A stretch of 64,000 nucleotides of DNA, taken from Acipenser ruthenus (Eukaryota > Chordata > Actinopteri > Acipenseriformes > Acipenseridae). The position numbers were made by a program, and so were the translations under genes. Numbering within the stretch: position 1 is the stretch's first letter; the number at the start of each line of letters is the position of its first letter. Where the stretch lies: NCBI RefSeq assembly GCF_902713425.1, contig NW_026708843.1, forward strand, positions 135,083 to 199,082. Direction: 5' to 3'. Under the pieces are notes generated by a model, which saw only the letters and a list, made by a program, of their open reading frames with translations, ran no database searches and was not told the origin of the DNA. Shown piece after piece: positions 21,501 to 33,514 of the stretch.

Positions 21501-22251
21501 ACTTTGTGTGTGTGTGAGTGTTTGATGCTCATTTTTGTTTACTTTCTGTAGGTTTATTTTATTTTATTGTTTTATAAATAAGTGATAAAGAAGGCTGGTC
21601 GGCGCTGTGACCCAGCACGGTGTAAACAGTGTACTGTTTTATTTATCTATCTATCTATGTATGTATGTATTTATTTATTTATTTATTGTCTTGTTTAATT
21701 AACACATATAATTTTAATGCCAAGGCTGGATTTTGTAATCTGGGTATTTATTTGTACAGTTTTAATTTGTCAGATGTGTGTTTTCGAAATCAAAACGCTC
21801 CCCCCCCCCCCCCCCCCCCCCCCTCAGATCCCGCGACCCCTTTTATGAACGCTCTGGTGCCACACCTATGTTATTATAAAGACTCCGTTTCTTGGAAACT
21901 GTTGAAACAAAACCGCTTTCACTTTCCAGATTACTCAAACGCCGAAAGTCATACGGAAGCTCTAATCGATCGCAGCTGTACAGAACATCTTCAAAACAAA
22001 CTATGAAAAAGCCCCTGTGTGGATTTCTCTGGGGTTCCCTGAATCAGTCCCCCACATTTGTATTGCAGATGAAAAAGCAAGGGTTTGAGCCCCAGAACAT
22101 ACAAGCATGTAGTCATTTTACACACTCCCCCTTTGTAAAAGTTTACCAAAGCAGTTTTGCACGGGTGTGTTTACAGTTCCCCCTCGAGTTTTCCTCATGT
22201 TTATAAAATTTATCATTGCTTACCGTCATTTCCAGTGTTTTTAGTACGCTT

Positions 22252-22432
22252 TACAGGGCTGGTAATCGGACTCCTATTGCACAGCAGCGTCACCCAGTCC
22301 AGGTTTCACTACCAGCTTGATCAGCCCCAGTGTGTCTAGGTAGCAAGCTCAGGTGTGTCTTATAATTAAACTCCTAGTGAAACCAGGAGTGGATCACACT
22401 GCTGTGCGAAGAGGAATCTTATTGCTAGCCCT
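22252..22432 (+). mobile_element. Inverted-terminal-repeat element, full copy
   Basis: Equivalent to 7692-7868; ends beside minisatellite array D at 'attgctagccctttacc', the inverted form of the junction at 5065-5085. Confidence 0.65.
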
Positions 22433-22433
22433 T

Positions 22434-23270
22434 TACCAGACCTCTCTGTGCTTTACAATGCTTCCCTATGCTTTACCACACCTCTCTGTGCTTTACAATG
22501 CTTCCCTATGCTTTACCAGACCTCTCTGTGCTTTACAATGCTTCCCTATGCTTTACCAGACCTCTCTGTGCTTTACAATGGTTCCCTATGCTTTTCCAGA
22601 CCTCTCTGTGCTTTACAATGCTTCCCTATGCTTTACCAGACCTCTCTGTGCTTTACAATGCTTCCCTATGCTTTACCAGACCTCTCTGTGCTTTACAATG
22701 GTTCCCTATGCTTTTCCAGACCTCTCTGTGCTTTACAATGCTTCCCTATGCTTTACCAGACCTCTCTGTGCTTTACAATGCTTCCCTATGCTTTACCAGA
22801 CCTCTCTGTGCTTTACAATGCTTCCCTATGCTTTACCAGACCTCTCTGTGCTTTACAATGCTTCCCTATGCTTTACCACACCTCTCTGTGCTTTACAATG
22901 CTTCCCTATGCTTTACCAGACCTCTCTGTGCTTTACAATGCTTCCCTATGCTTTACCAGACCTCTCTGTGCTTCACAATGCTTCCCTATGCTTTACCAGA
23001 CCTCTCTGTGCTTTACAATGCTTCCCTATGCTTTACCAGCCCTCTCTGTGCTTTACAATGCTTCCCTATGCTTTACCAGACCTCTCTGTGCTTTACAATG
23101 CTTCCCTGTGCTTTACCAGACCTCTCTGTGCTTTACAATGCTTCCCTATGCTTTACCAGACCTCTCTGTGCTTTACAATGCTTCCCTATGCTTTACCAGA
23201 CCTCTCTGTGCTTTACAATGCTTCCCTATATGCTTTACCAGACCTCTCTGTGTTTTTCAATGCTTCCCTA
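22434..23270 (+). repeat. 40-bp minisatellite array D (about 21 units)
   Basis: Same unit, forward orientation, ending about 120 bp before the GTPase start codon. Confidence 0.95.
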
Positions 23271-23393
23271 TTTAATTAAAACGGGTCCTCGCCCCGTTTG
23301 CCTTCTCGTTTCTCTTGGTTATTTGATATCGTGCTGTGGGATTATGAAATGCAGCTGTCGCGGGCTGGTGTGTTTTTTTTTTCGAAGATAGAA

Positions 23394-25514
23394 ATGTCGG
23401 GTCGTTTAAGACACAGACAGGCGGCGAACGCAGCCGGCAAAACCGAAGAGAACGTCAACGAGAGAATTCTATCGGAATGTCACGCGCTGTACGCCGACCC
23501 CAAGAACGGTGAGACGCGAATACTGCCGGTACCGCTACTAACAATAATGGCAGGTTGAATCGCTGTGAAGCAATGCAAACTGCACGCAAACTAACCGAAC
23601 GCTGTCGTGGATGCAAATCGGCCCTGCATGACTCTCCCGGAGGGAGGCTCGGCTATTTTTATCATGACATTTGAGAGCCCTGATGCACACTGTGTAGGCT
23701 ACACTTAGAAACACGCGATCCGTCATTTCTGAGTTGGTATGATTATCACACTGGCCTGAGATAAAAGTGTACCAGAGTAAAAGCACAGCAAAGTGTGATA
23801 AAGCACAGTGAAAGCATGGTAAAGCATAGGGAAGCATTGTAAAGCACAGAGAGGTCTGGTAAAGCATAGGGAAGCATTGTAAAGCACAGAGAGGTCTGGT
23901 AAAGCATAGGGAAGCATTGTAATGGGAGGGGCCAGTGATCATGTTAATAAAGCTAATAAGAGGTGAGAGAATGGATTTTAAAGATGGTCAGCGCTCCTTT
24001 AAAGGGAGGGGCCGGTGATCATGTTAATAAAGCTAATAAGAGGTGAGAGAATGGATTTTAAAGATGGTCAGCGCTCCTTTAAAGGGAGGGGCCGGTGATC
24101 CTGTTAATAAAGCTAATAAGAGGTGAGAGAATGGATTTTAAAGATGGTCAGCGCTCCTTTAAAGGGAGGGGCCGGTGATCATGTTAATAAAGCTAATAAG
24201 AGGTGAGAGAATGGATTTTAAAGATGGTCAGCGCTCCTTTAAAGGGAGTCCAGTGACAGTATTTCTCATGTATATACTGGGTAAGCGAATAGCGTGCACT
24301 AGCCTGTATTGAACTCCTTTCCCTCCGCTGTCTGTGTCTCTCTCAGGGCTGGTGAAGGCAGCTGCAGCTCTGGGGCTCCCCCTGCTGGCTCCACGGAAGA
24401 AGATCAGCATCATGTTGATGGGGAATCACTCAGCGGGGAAGAGCTCCTTCATTAACTGGTGAGCCAGCGATGCAGGGCTATATACAGAGCAATACCATAC
24501 CTGCTTTACCACGTCCCTCTGTGCTTTACAATGCTTCCCTATGCTTTACCAGACCTCTCTGTGCTTTACAATGCTTCCCTATGCTTTACCAGACCTCTCT
24601 GTGCTTTACAATGCTTCCCTATGCTTTACCAGACCTCTCTGTGCTTTACAATGCTTCCCTATGCTTTACCAGACCTCTCTGTGCTTTACAATGCTTCCCT
24701 ATGCTTTACCACACCTCTCTGTGCTTTACAATGCTTCCCTATGCTTTACCACACCTCTCTGTGCTTTACAATGCTTCCCTATGCTTTACCAGACCTCTCT
24801 GTGCTTTACAATGCTTCCCTATGCTTTACCAGACCTCTCTGTGCTTTACAATGCTTCCCTATGCTTTACCAGACCTCTCTGTGCTTTACAATGCTTCCCT
24901 ATGCTTTACCAGACCTCTCTGTGCTTTACAATGCTTCCCTATGCTTTACCAGACCTCTCTGTGCTTTACAATGCCTCCCTATGCTTTACCAGACCTCTCT
25001 GTGCTTTACAATGCTTCCCTATGCTTTACCAGACCTCTCTGTGCTTTGCAATGCTTCCCTATGCCTTACCAGACCTCTCTGTGCTTTACAATGCTCCCCT
25101 GTGCTTTATTACGCTTTGCTGTGCTTTTACTGTAGGACACTTTTATAAGGTTTTTACTTGGGTCTTGTGAGTGACTCCACTGGTCTTATTCAGCCTGCTG
25201 TCTGTCTGTCTCTCTCTTTCTCTCTCTCTGTGTCTGTCTGTCTGTAGGTACGTGGGCGAGCATATTCAGAGGACGGGGGTTGCCATAGAAACACAGGGCT
25301 TCACGTTTGTGACGAGCGGGCGAAGGAGAGAGTCGCTGACGGTGAGACACGTCATAGTATAACATCACATGTCTGAAATCGACCAATCTCAGTGCAGTAT
25401 TTACCAGAATTCTAGTAATTCTGTATATACATATATATTATGTATTCAAAACGAGTGGACTTTGTCCCGGTTTCAGACCAGTGAATTTTTTTAAAATAAT
25501 GTTTAAAAAAAGTG

Positions 25515-25576
<62 letters not shown>

Positions 25577-26448
25577 TGAATTTACTCACTCTGGTTCCAG
25601 GGGAACGCAACGTTACACCTCTACCAACACTTTCAAAAACTAGAAGAGATCACAGGTAAGGAAAAAAATAAAATAAAAAATAAACAGAATAACATATATA
25701 CGCGCACACCCGTCCACCTTAGGACCGATCCCTGTCCTTTGTCAGCCGATCTGATTGAGATCAGTCTATTGAATGGGCCGTTATCAAACTCATCCCATAG
25801 CAATGAGCTAATAAATACCTACTAGCCTCCTAACCCCTAAATATACCCTCTACCCCTAAACCTAATCTCTACCCCTAACCCTAATTTCAACCCCTAACCC
25901 TAATCTTAACCACTAAACCTAACTGTGTTACTATTAAAGGAATTTTTACTATTATGTCAACAGCGCTTGTTTAGCGCCCTCTAGCGGCTACTGCATTAAA
26001 GCGCTTGATCAGGACCGACTCCTGTTGTGGGAGGCTGGTACGTACATACTGGCCCATTCCTATGGTATGATTTTTGCTTGATAAAGTCCCATTCAATCGA
26101 CTGATCTCAATCAGATCGGGTGCAGCATCGCTCTATCCGAGAAAGGAGAGAGAGAGAGAGAGAGAAAAAACCTAACAAGAACTAACTACACATTTTCTGT
26201 GCACCCGATTCTATACAGCAGGACTGAAATTCTGAGAGCCGATCACATAGCCTCTCACGTGACTTCTCCGTCTACTATAACTCGCTGTGATCCTAACTTG
26301 TTGCCTCCTGGTTCATATTGTATTCTAGCAGTGTTATTATTATCTGCACTGTCTGTAAACCGCACTGTGTTTAAATATGAAGCTTGCATTGTAACCCTGT
26401 GCTGTGACTCCTGTGTGAGTCGCCTGGGATAAAGCAGGGGTCTGCCAG

Positions 26449-26502
<54 letters not shown>

Positions 26503-26755
26503 GTTATTTCTAGTTGGGAGTCGTGGTTGTTATTTCTAATTGGGAGTGGTGGTTGCACTATTGCACTGCTAATCTGTCACTGTAGATCTAACTCGCTGTG
26601 ATGCTAACTTGTAGCCTCCTGGTTCATATTGTATTCTAGCAGTGTTATTATTATCTGCACTGTCTGTAAACTGCACTGTGTTTTAAAAAAGGAGCCTTGC
26701 ATTGTAACCCTGTGCTGTGACTCCTGTGTGAGTCGCCTGGGATGAAGCAGGATTC

Positions 26756-26798
<43 letters not shown>

Positions 26799-28990
26799 AA
26801 GGGTATATGAAAATACGAGGACTTAGAAGACAAGTGAAACTGTTTTAGAGTCGTAAATTGGTTTGTTAAGATTATTTATCGAACTACTGTCTCAGTCCCT
26901 CAGTCCCACAGCAGCGATATAAAGCGGGCTTGTCTGTAATTTCAAAGCCTTTAGTCAGCGCGCTTCATCGCAAAAGCTGATAATGCGCTGCGCCCGGGCC
27001 GGGGGACGGGGCATTACCTTATCATTGCTGTCCAGGTGTGTCGGACTACCTGTCTACGGAGATCTCCACTTCCAGAGAGAAGAGGTTCGGGCTGGTCACC
27101 TTCATCGACACGCCGGGGCTGGTGGACGGAGACATGAAGTATGAATTCGACGTGGAGAGAGCCTTGCTCTGGCTGGGTGAGTCTAACCTGACCCCGATGC
27201 ACCGCTCCTTAAAAAGAGACGGGGGTGTTGAGTTAGCGTCCCGGGTAATGGTTATGCTGGCTGTATAGAATTTAATTGAAGGAACGCTGATGTGGTTTTG
27301 ATTTTGAGTCTGATATCGACTGTGTGGTCTCTGAAATTGACTGTGGTCTGTTATATAGACCGTAGAGTCTGTTACTGACTGTACAGCTGTGCCCAAACGT
27401 TTTGCATCATCACCTTATAGAACGAACTCACTCAGCTTCATAGAGTCCAATGAAAGCTGCTGAATAATGTTCCCTTGTTAACATATTGAATTCCACCCCC
27501 TCTATATAGAATGAACTCGCTCAGCTTCATAGAGTCCAATGAAAGCTGCTGAATAATGTTCCCTTGTTAACATATTGAATTCCACCCCCTCTATATAGAA
27601 TGAACTCCCTCAGCTTCACAGAGTCCAATGAAAGCTGCTGAATAATGTTCCCTTGTTAACATATTGAATTCCACACCACTTTGTAGTTTTTCATACACTT
27701 AAAAACAAAAACACTAAAAAATCTAGAATTAAATACTACTGTATTACTATTATGACTTCTGGTATAGACTTTTTTTTTTTTTTTTGCAATATCATGTTGT
27801 AGTTTATTTAATTACATGATATTAAATAAAATTTGTTTATACATTTTTTTAAAAAAAATCTTAATTCTGTCTCAATCCTAAAATTCTAAATGAGGATAAA
27901 CTTTTGGTCAGAGCTGTGTGGTTTCTGATATTGACAGTAACGTCTCTCATATTTGTGATAGGGTCTGTGACATTAACTATGGTCTCTAATAAGGATTATG
28001 ATCTCTGATATTAACTGTACGATCTCTCATATTGATTATGAAAAATCTCACATCGACCGAGCACGGATTTCAAGACGCTGTTTTTGACTGTGGGGGTCCC
28101 GCGCCCCCTCTCTCTCCCCTCAGGTGATCAAGTGGACCTGGTGTTTGTGTTCTTTGACCCGATGGGTCAGGCGCTGTGTAAACGCACCCTGAATATCGTG
28201 GAGCGACTGAGCGAGGAGAACGGAGAGAAGATGAGGTTCTACCTGAGCAAAGCAGACGAAGCAGGGGATGAGAGCGACAGACAGGTGAAGATTTCATACT
28301 GAACAATCATCAACCAATCTGATGAGAAATGATCCAGCTTTCTCAGGGTCTTCACTGTAAATTCAACGGCAAACGTTTTCACTAGAAGTCTTTCTCGAAG
28401 TCTTCAGTGTAAATTCAATGACAAACGTTTCCACTAGAAGTCTTTCTCAGTGTCTTTAGTGTAAATTCAATGGCGAACGTTTCCACTAGAAGTCTTTCTC
28501 AGTGTCTTGTTTTGAAATCAACACATTAATGAATGGATTTATTTAATACCAGCACACCCCTAGTATTGAGTCGTGAGTAGTTTTAATAACTCTAACTTGT
28601 GTGGGTGTGTGTATGCCTCTCTGTGTGTATGTATGTCTGTGTGTGCCTCTCTGTGTGTATGTATGTCTCTGTGTGTGTGTGTGTGTATGTATGTCTGTGT
28701 GTGTGTCTCTCTCTCTCTCTCTCTCTCTGTGTTTCCCTTCCACAGAGAGTCATGATGCAGATTGTGCAGGAGTTGTGTAAGAGACCAGGACTGAACAAGT
28801 GTGGCTTCGACATGCCCACGATATACATCCCGGACCCAGCGAAGGTACCACACTGAACTGCACAGCCAGCCTGAGAACATACCATGGACTCTGTGTTGAA
28901 CTTATATATTATAAAAATCTCATTTAATACCACCGGTGTTCATGTTTCTCTATTAGATACACAGAGATGATGATGATGATGATCATTATC

Positions 28991-29045
<55 letters not shown>

Positions 29046-30040
29046 TTCCAAATCTATCCCCTTTCATCTGATTTGATTTTTTATTTTTGATTTGATCTCT
29101 AATTTAATTCAGAGATTTCATCTGTGATTTTTATCTAGTCTTGATTCCATCCATGAGTGTATCTGTAACTTGAATCCATGATTTGATCTGTGGTTCTGTC
29201 TAGCTTTTGATATGAGATCTAATCCAAGCTTGCTTTGATCTGTGATTTGATCTATGATTTGATCTGATCTGTGATTTGATCTGTGATTTGATATGATTTG
29301 TGATTTGGCTGCTTCTCTGATTCGTCTCAGCCGAGCCGCTGTCTCAATCAGATTGATGGTGTGTGCACAACGATCGAAAAGATCATCGACCAATCGGTGC
29401 AGAGCTCTCTCAATCACCTGGAGCGAGACTGTGACATCATCGCAGAGAGCGCGGAGCGCAGACTGAGGGAGGACAGGTGAGAGGAGCAGCCCAGCCAGCA
29501 GGGGGCAGCAACTGGATCAGGAAAAAGCCCCATTAAACTTTGAAAAGACCGATGACTGTGCTTCCCTCAGACTACAAAGTGTTGGTGAATGTGTTTGCTT
29601 CACTTGGGACGGATGCTTGAGCCTCCCTCGGTGTTGTTGCAGTAATTCTAGAAGTGTGGATCTGTTTATAATAGTTTTTTTTTTAATGTTTCTATCAAGA
29701 AATATTTCTGGACATTTACAGCAGTGTGCAAATGTATCAGAAGTATCATTTTATATCCTTTACATACCCACCTCCGGATGTGAGAATTTCAATCTCCGCT
29801 CAGTAATCATTGATATAGAAACAACAGGCGCTCGTGTGTGAAAATGTCAGACCGCTTTGTGCTTTAATCAGGCGTCTTAAACAACTTCTAAAAAGTCTCC
29901 TGCATTTGACCGCGTGTGGCTCCGTGTTCCTTTTCTCTGACTGTTTGAAATTAATTGCATGTGTGGCCTATTAAAGCCATCAATTCAATTAGAGAATCGC
30001 TAGTTTCTTATTTTGATTTTTAAAAAGTATCTCTTCTCTT

Positions 30041-30075
<35 letters not shown>

Positions 30076-32041
30076 ATCAGGCAACACTGAACAGGAAGAT
30101 ATGGATTAAGCACTTCCTGTTTGGTTGCCTGGGTTACCTGCTGCCCCTGTGTTTCCTGGCCAGCTTTGTGATTGGCTGTTTCTCTGATGACAGCCTGACT
30201 GACATGGCAGGGCCTGATATAGCACACGCCCTCCGTGTTTATACCGTAAGACTGGAAACCAGGGAGTCACTCTCAGCCAATCAGAACATGCTGGCAATAT
30301 ACTAGCTGTGCACTAGATGGCGCTGGCTCTTCTATAAAGACACTGTGCCTGATCTAGCCCGTGTTACACAAGTCTATGGCAGTGCAGCTAGAGCTGAAGA
30401 GCAGCTCCTGAACTCACAGTCAAAGCAACACAGACTGAGCAAAACAATGTAATACAGCCCAGCCCAGCGCATTGCAGTTAAAGAACTTCAGCTCCCAGCA
30501 TCCCTCACCATTGCCGCGGGCGCAGAGGCATGCTGGGAGCTGTAGTCCTAGCCAGGGCTGTACCGATTCACAATACAATAACTATGGCAGCGCAGCTAGA
30601 ACTGAAGAGCAGCTCCTGAACTCACAGTCAAAGCAATACAGTAATCACTTACCAGAAAGTAAAATGAGTAAAGGTAGAATCTGAAACTGGAAGCTACAAA
30701 GCTGTGTGTGTGTGTGTCTTGCAGGAGGTTGTGTCTGTGCTGTGGGGCTGGCTGGCTCAGGACAGTTACCTTTGGGGTCTGTTCGTGATCCTGGGCTCTT
30801 CTGGACTGTTTCTCCTATTGGCACGGTTTTACAGCAGGTAAGATCTTTTGAGACGCTCCCTCAGGTCTTTCTAGTGCAGTCTCTCCCGCAGTGTTTGAGT
30901 TCAGCAGGTAGTGGAGGGGATGTTCTGAAAGATAACTTTTCTCTCCCCCTTCTCTCTCTTTCCATCCCTCCCCTCCCACTCTCCTCTTCTCTCTCTATCC
31001 CTCTTCTTTCACCCTCTCCTTCCCCCTTTCCCTATCTCCTTATCTTCTATCCCTCTCTCTCTGTCCCTCTCTCTCCTGCTTCCTGTTTCTCTCCCTCTCC
31101 TCCCCCTTCCCCTCCTTATCTTCTATCCCTCTCTCTCTGTCCCTGTCTCCTGCTTCCCGTTTCTCTCCCTCTCTACCCCCTCCCTCTCTTTCTCCCCTTT
31201 CTCCCTGCTATCCATCCTCTCCCTCTCCTTATCTTCTATCCCTCTCTCTGTCCCTCTCTCTCTCCTGCTTCCCGTTTCTCTCCCTATCCTCCCCCTCTCT
31301 ACCCCTCCCTCTCTTTCTCCCTTCTCCCTGCTATCCATCCTCTCCCTCTCCTTATCTTCTATCCCTCTCTCTCTGTCCCTCTCTCTCTCTCTCCTGCATC
31401 CTGTTTCTCTCCCCCTCTTCCTCTCTCTCAGAACTGAACCCACTCTCTCTCGCAGACAGAAGCGGAATCTCAGAGAAACACACGCTTACATCCAAGAGGT
31501 GGTAAAACCCAGAAAGGTACCCCGATCAACAGCATCTTCTCACTGAAGCTGAAACTAGTATTTTAAGAAATGTATTACCCATTCTCACCCCTGGCTTGAT
31601 TGCTGGTTGCTGTTGTTTTCCTAAATTAAATATATAACTTGAAATATATCAATGTATGTTACAAAATAATATTTTTTTAAAAAATCAATTATGTTGCATT
31701 TTACTGTATCTGGCTCTGCCCCCTAGTGGATGGAAGATATATAGCAGTAATCTATATACCGTATATATATACTGTATATATATATATATTATATACACTC
31801 AAATACAGCAATCTTGTACCATTATTAACCTGCAATACTCTGACCCCTAGTGGATGTAAAAAGGTTCTACATAGGTATTTCATAATGCTGTACTTCTGTC
31901 ATCCACTAGGGGACATTGTTGGGAGGGTGGGGGGCAGGTTAACGATTCCACTCTGATGTCATTTCCTGTTTCCTTTGTCCCCAGGTGGAGTTGTATGATC
32001 TGTATCTACGTCAGTGCATATTGGATTACGACATCAACTGA
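23394..32041 (+). CDS. Membrane-anchored dynamin/EHD-like GTPase
   Basis: Twelve exons: 23394-23508, 24347-24458, 25248-25341, 25601-25655, 27036-27176, 28124-28284, 28746-28844, 29331-29476, 30074-30245, 30725-30837, 31456-31516 and 31985-32041 (TGA). All joins are in frame, giving 441 residues. Visible motifs are a P-loop, GNHSAGKSSF, in exon 2; the switch II motif DTPGL in exon 5; and SKAD, a G4-type base-recognition motif as in EHD proteins (NKAD), in exon 6. Two hydrophobic segments near the C-terminus (FLFGCLGYLLPLCFLASFVI and LWGLFVILGSSGLFLLLARF) should anchor it in a membrane, with a short basic then acidic tail inside. There is no EH domain. The layout suggests a membrane-shaping or fusion GTPase, but the substrate membrane is unknown. 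A polyadenylation signal AATAAA lies at 32070. I do not know a settled gene name. Confidence 0.85.
23811..23922 (-). repeat. 40-bp minisatellite array E (about 3 units)
   Basis: Reverse orientation, in intron 1 of the GTPase gene. It is preceded by the flanking module 'agtaaaagcacagcaaagtg', also seen beside arrays F, G and H. Confidence 0.9.
23926..24248 (+). repeat. 80-bp tandem repeat (4 units)
   Basis: Unit runs from 'gggaggggccggtgatcatg' to 'ggtcagcgctcctttaaa'. A second array of the same unit is at 48497-48885 in the receptor gene. Confidence 0.95.
24510..25112 (+). repeat. 40-bp minisatellite array F (about 15 units)
   Basis: Forward orientation, in intron 2 of the GTPase gene; right flank 'gctttgctgtgcttttactg' is the inverted flanking module. 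Confidence 0.95.
25746..26120. mobile_element. Foldback element with telomere-like core
   Basis: Arms of about 60 bp: left 'gatctgattgagatcagtct' and right 'actgatctcaatcagatc' are inverted copies. The centre (25829-25923) contains repeated CCCTAA and CCCCTAA words, resembling degenerate vertebrate telomere repeats. It lies in GTPase intron 4. Confidence 0.75.
26283..26760 (+). mobile_element. SINE-like repeat, family III, two tandem copies
   Basis: Two copies (26283-26500 and 26590-26795) of a unit containing 'ggttcatattgtattctagc' and the tail 'gtgagtcgcctgggataaag', each followed by (AAT)n. A reverse piece is at 55315-55400. The tail again resembles the L2 type. Confidence 0.65.
27384..27925 (+). 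mobile_element. Tc1-like MITE with three 91-bp units
   Basis: Left end 'acagctgtgcccaaacgttt' plus 'tgcatca' and right end 'aaacttttggtcagagctgt' are inverted, in the style of Tc1/mariner ends. Between them lie about three units of the 91-bp repeat and an AT-rich remainder. No transposase. In GTPase intron 5. Confidence 0.7.
28335..28512 (+). repeat. 52-bp tandem repeat with hammerhead-like core (3 units)
   Basis: Units contain 'ttcactagaagtctttctc' and 'gtaaattcaa'; on the minus strand each reads 'ctgagaaagacttctagtgg' then aaacg. Other arrays: 32090-32300 and 53362-53512. Confidence 0.75.
29735..29995 (+). repeat. Unnamed dispersed repeat (copy 1)
   Basis: About 250 bp matching 45835-46090, with blocks 'gtgtggctccgtgttccttt' and 'gtgtggcctattaaag'. 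No coding capacity seen. It lies in GTPase intron 8. Confidence 0.6.
30849..31430. repeat. Pyrimidine-rich low-complexity tract
   Basis: About 500 bp of CT/CCT with a roughly 110-bp block ('ccttatcttctatccctctc') repeated three or four times. It lies directly ahead of GTPase exon 11. Confidence 0.9.
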
Positions 32042-32089
32042 AATGTTTAAAATTTCAAATTTCAAAGCTAATAAAGACGGTTTAATGCG

Positions 32090-32300
32090 AATTCAGTCAC
32101 AAACGACCAGAAATCTTTCTCAGTGTCTTCAGTGTAAATTCAATGGCAAACGTTTCCGCTAGAAGTCTTTCTCAGCGTCTTCAGTGTAAATTCAGTGGCA
32201 AACGTTTCCACTAGAAGTCTTTCTCAGCGTCTTCAGTGTAAATTCAATGGCAAACGTTTCCACTAGAAGTCTATCTCAGCGTCTTCAGTGTAAATAAACC
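32090..32300 (+). repeat. 52-bp tandem repeat with hammerhead-like core (4 units)
   Basis: Same unit as 28335-28512, just downstream of the GTPase polyadenylation signal. Confidence 0.8.
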
Positions 32301-32410
32301 ATAAGTCTGGCAAACATCCAGAAGTCTCTTAGCTACTACCTTCAAATTAGCTTCTTTAAACTCTACAGAAACTGGGTCAGCAGCAGAGTCAAAGCTGTGG
32401 AACCCAAGTC

Positions 32411-32460
<50 letters not shown>

Positions 32461-32479
32461 GCTGGAAAGGGTGTTGAAC

Positions 32480-33000
32480 AAAGGCAGCTTCACCGCAGTA
32501 ACCTGAACCCGACTTTGAGAAGCGATGTTCTAATCTCTTATTGATCTTTCAGCTTAATTCCTTCATGAAGGGCTAGCTCCCATTACAGCTCCTATTCAAA
32601 GCCAACAGGACAGTCTGTATCCTATATTGCATCTGGCTTCTATCAAACTCACACACAGAAAATATATATATATATATATATATATATAACTAGTTGAAAA
32701 CAACATATTTAACCAGCGTGAAAAAGGCAACCGGTTATAATTTTGCTCGTTCAAGTAAATGAATAAACGACGTCTAGACTTAAGTCAAGAAAAGAGGTCT
32801 TTATTTTCACAGCAAATACTCCAGGAAACAAAACACATACTGTAGGTACAATCAAGTCTGAAAGCGTCTTGCATGTCTATTTGGCTTTCCATTCCCACTG
32901 TGTCGCAGCTGAGCTGTATTGTAAAGTTACATCAAGCGCTTGATTATGAATCAGTGAAGTAAACTCATCCTCTAATAGTGTCAGCTTACATCTCTCCCCC
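32480..33000. other. Intergenic DNA, nothing recognised
   Basis: Contains a short (AT)n at about 32659-32686. No exon seen. Confidence 0.4.
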
Positions 33001-33510
33001 AGTCCCTCCTCAGCTGTAACTACTAAGTCACTGCTTCCCTCCCAGTCCCTCAGCGCTAACCATTAAGCCACACTGCTTCCCTCCCTCCCAGTCACTCCTC
33101 AGCTGTAACTACTAAGTCACTGCTTCCCTCCCAGTCCCTCAGCTCTAACCATTAAGCCACCCTGCTTCCCTCTTTCCCAGTCCCTCCTTAGCTCTAACCA
33201 CTAAGCCACACTGCCTCCCACCCTCCCAGTCCATCCTTAGCTCTAACCAATAGAGCCATACTGCTTCCCTCCCTCCCAGTGCCTCAGCTCTAACCACTAA
33301 GACACTGCTTCCCTCCCTCCCAGTCCTTCCTCAGCTCCACTAGAGCCACACTGCTTCCCTCCCTCCCAGTCCCTCCTCAGTTCCACTAGAGCCACACTGC
33401 TTCCCTCCTTCCCAGTCCCTCCTCAGCTCTAACCACTAGAGCCAGCCTCCCTCCCTCCCAGTCCCTCCTCAGCTCCACCAGAGCCACACTGCCTCCCTCC
33501 CTCCCACTTA
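33000..33510. repeat. Imperfect tandem repeat, about 50 bp
   Basis: About ten diverged units of 'agtccctcctcagctctaac' plus 'cactaagccacactgcttcc' and cctccc. On the minus strand it looks like an expanded tRNA-type SINE head (gtggcttagtggttagag). Confidence 0.8.
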
Positions 33511-33514
33511 CACG

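Noticed and set aside
21800-21824. Poly-C run as a functional element
   Set aside because: Simple homopolymer; also prone to sequencing error.
30706-31437. 243-codon Ser/Pro/Leu frame
   Set aside because: Begins in GTPase exon 10 in another frame and runs through a pyrimidine-rich intron.
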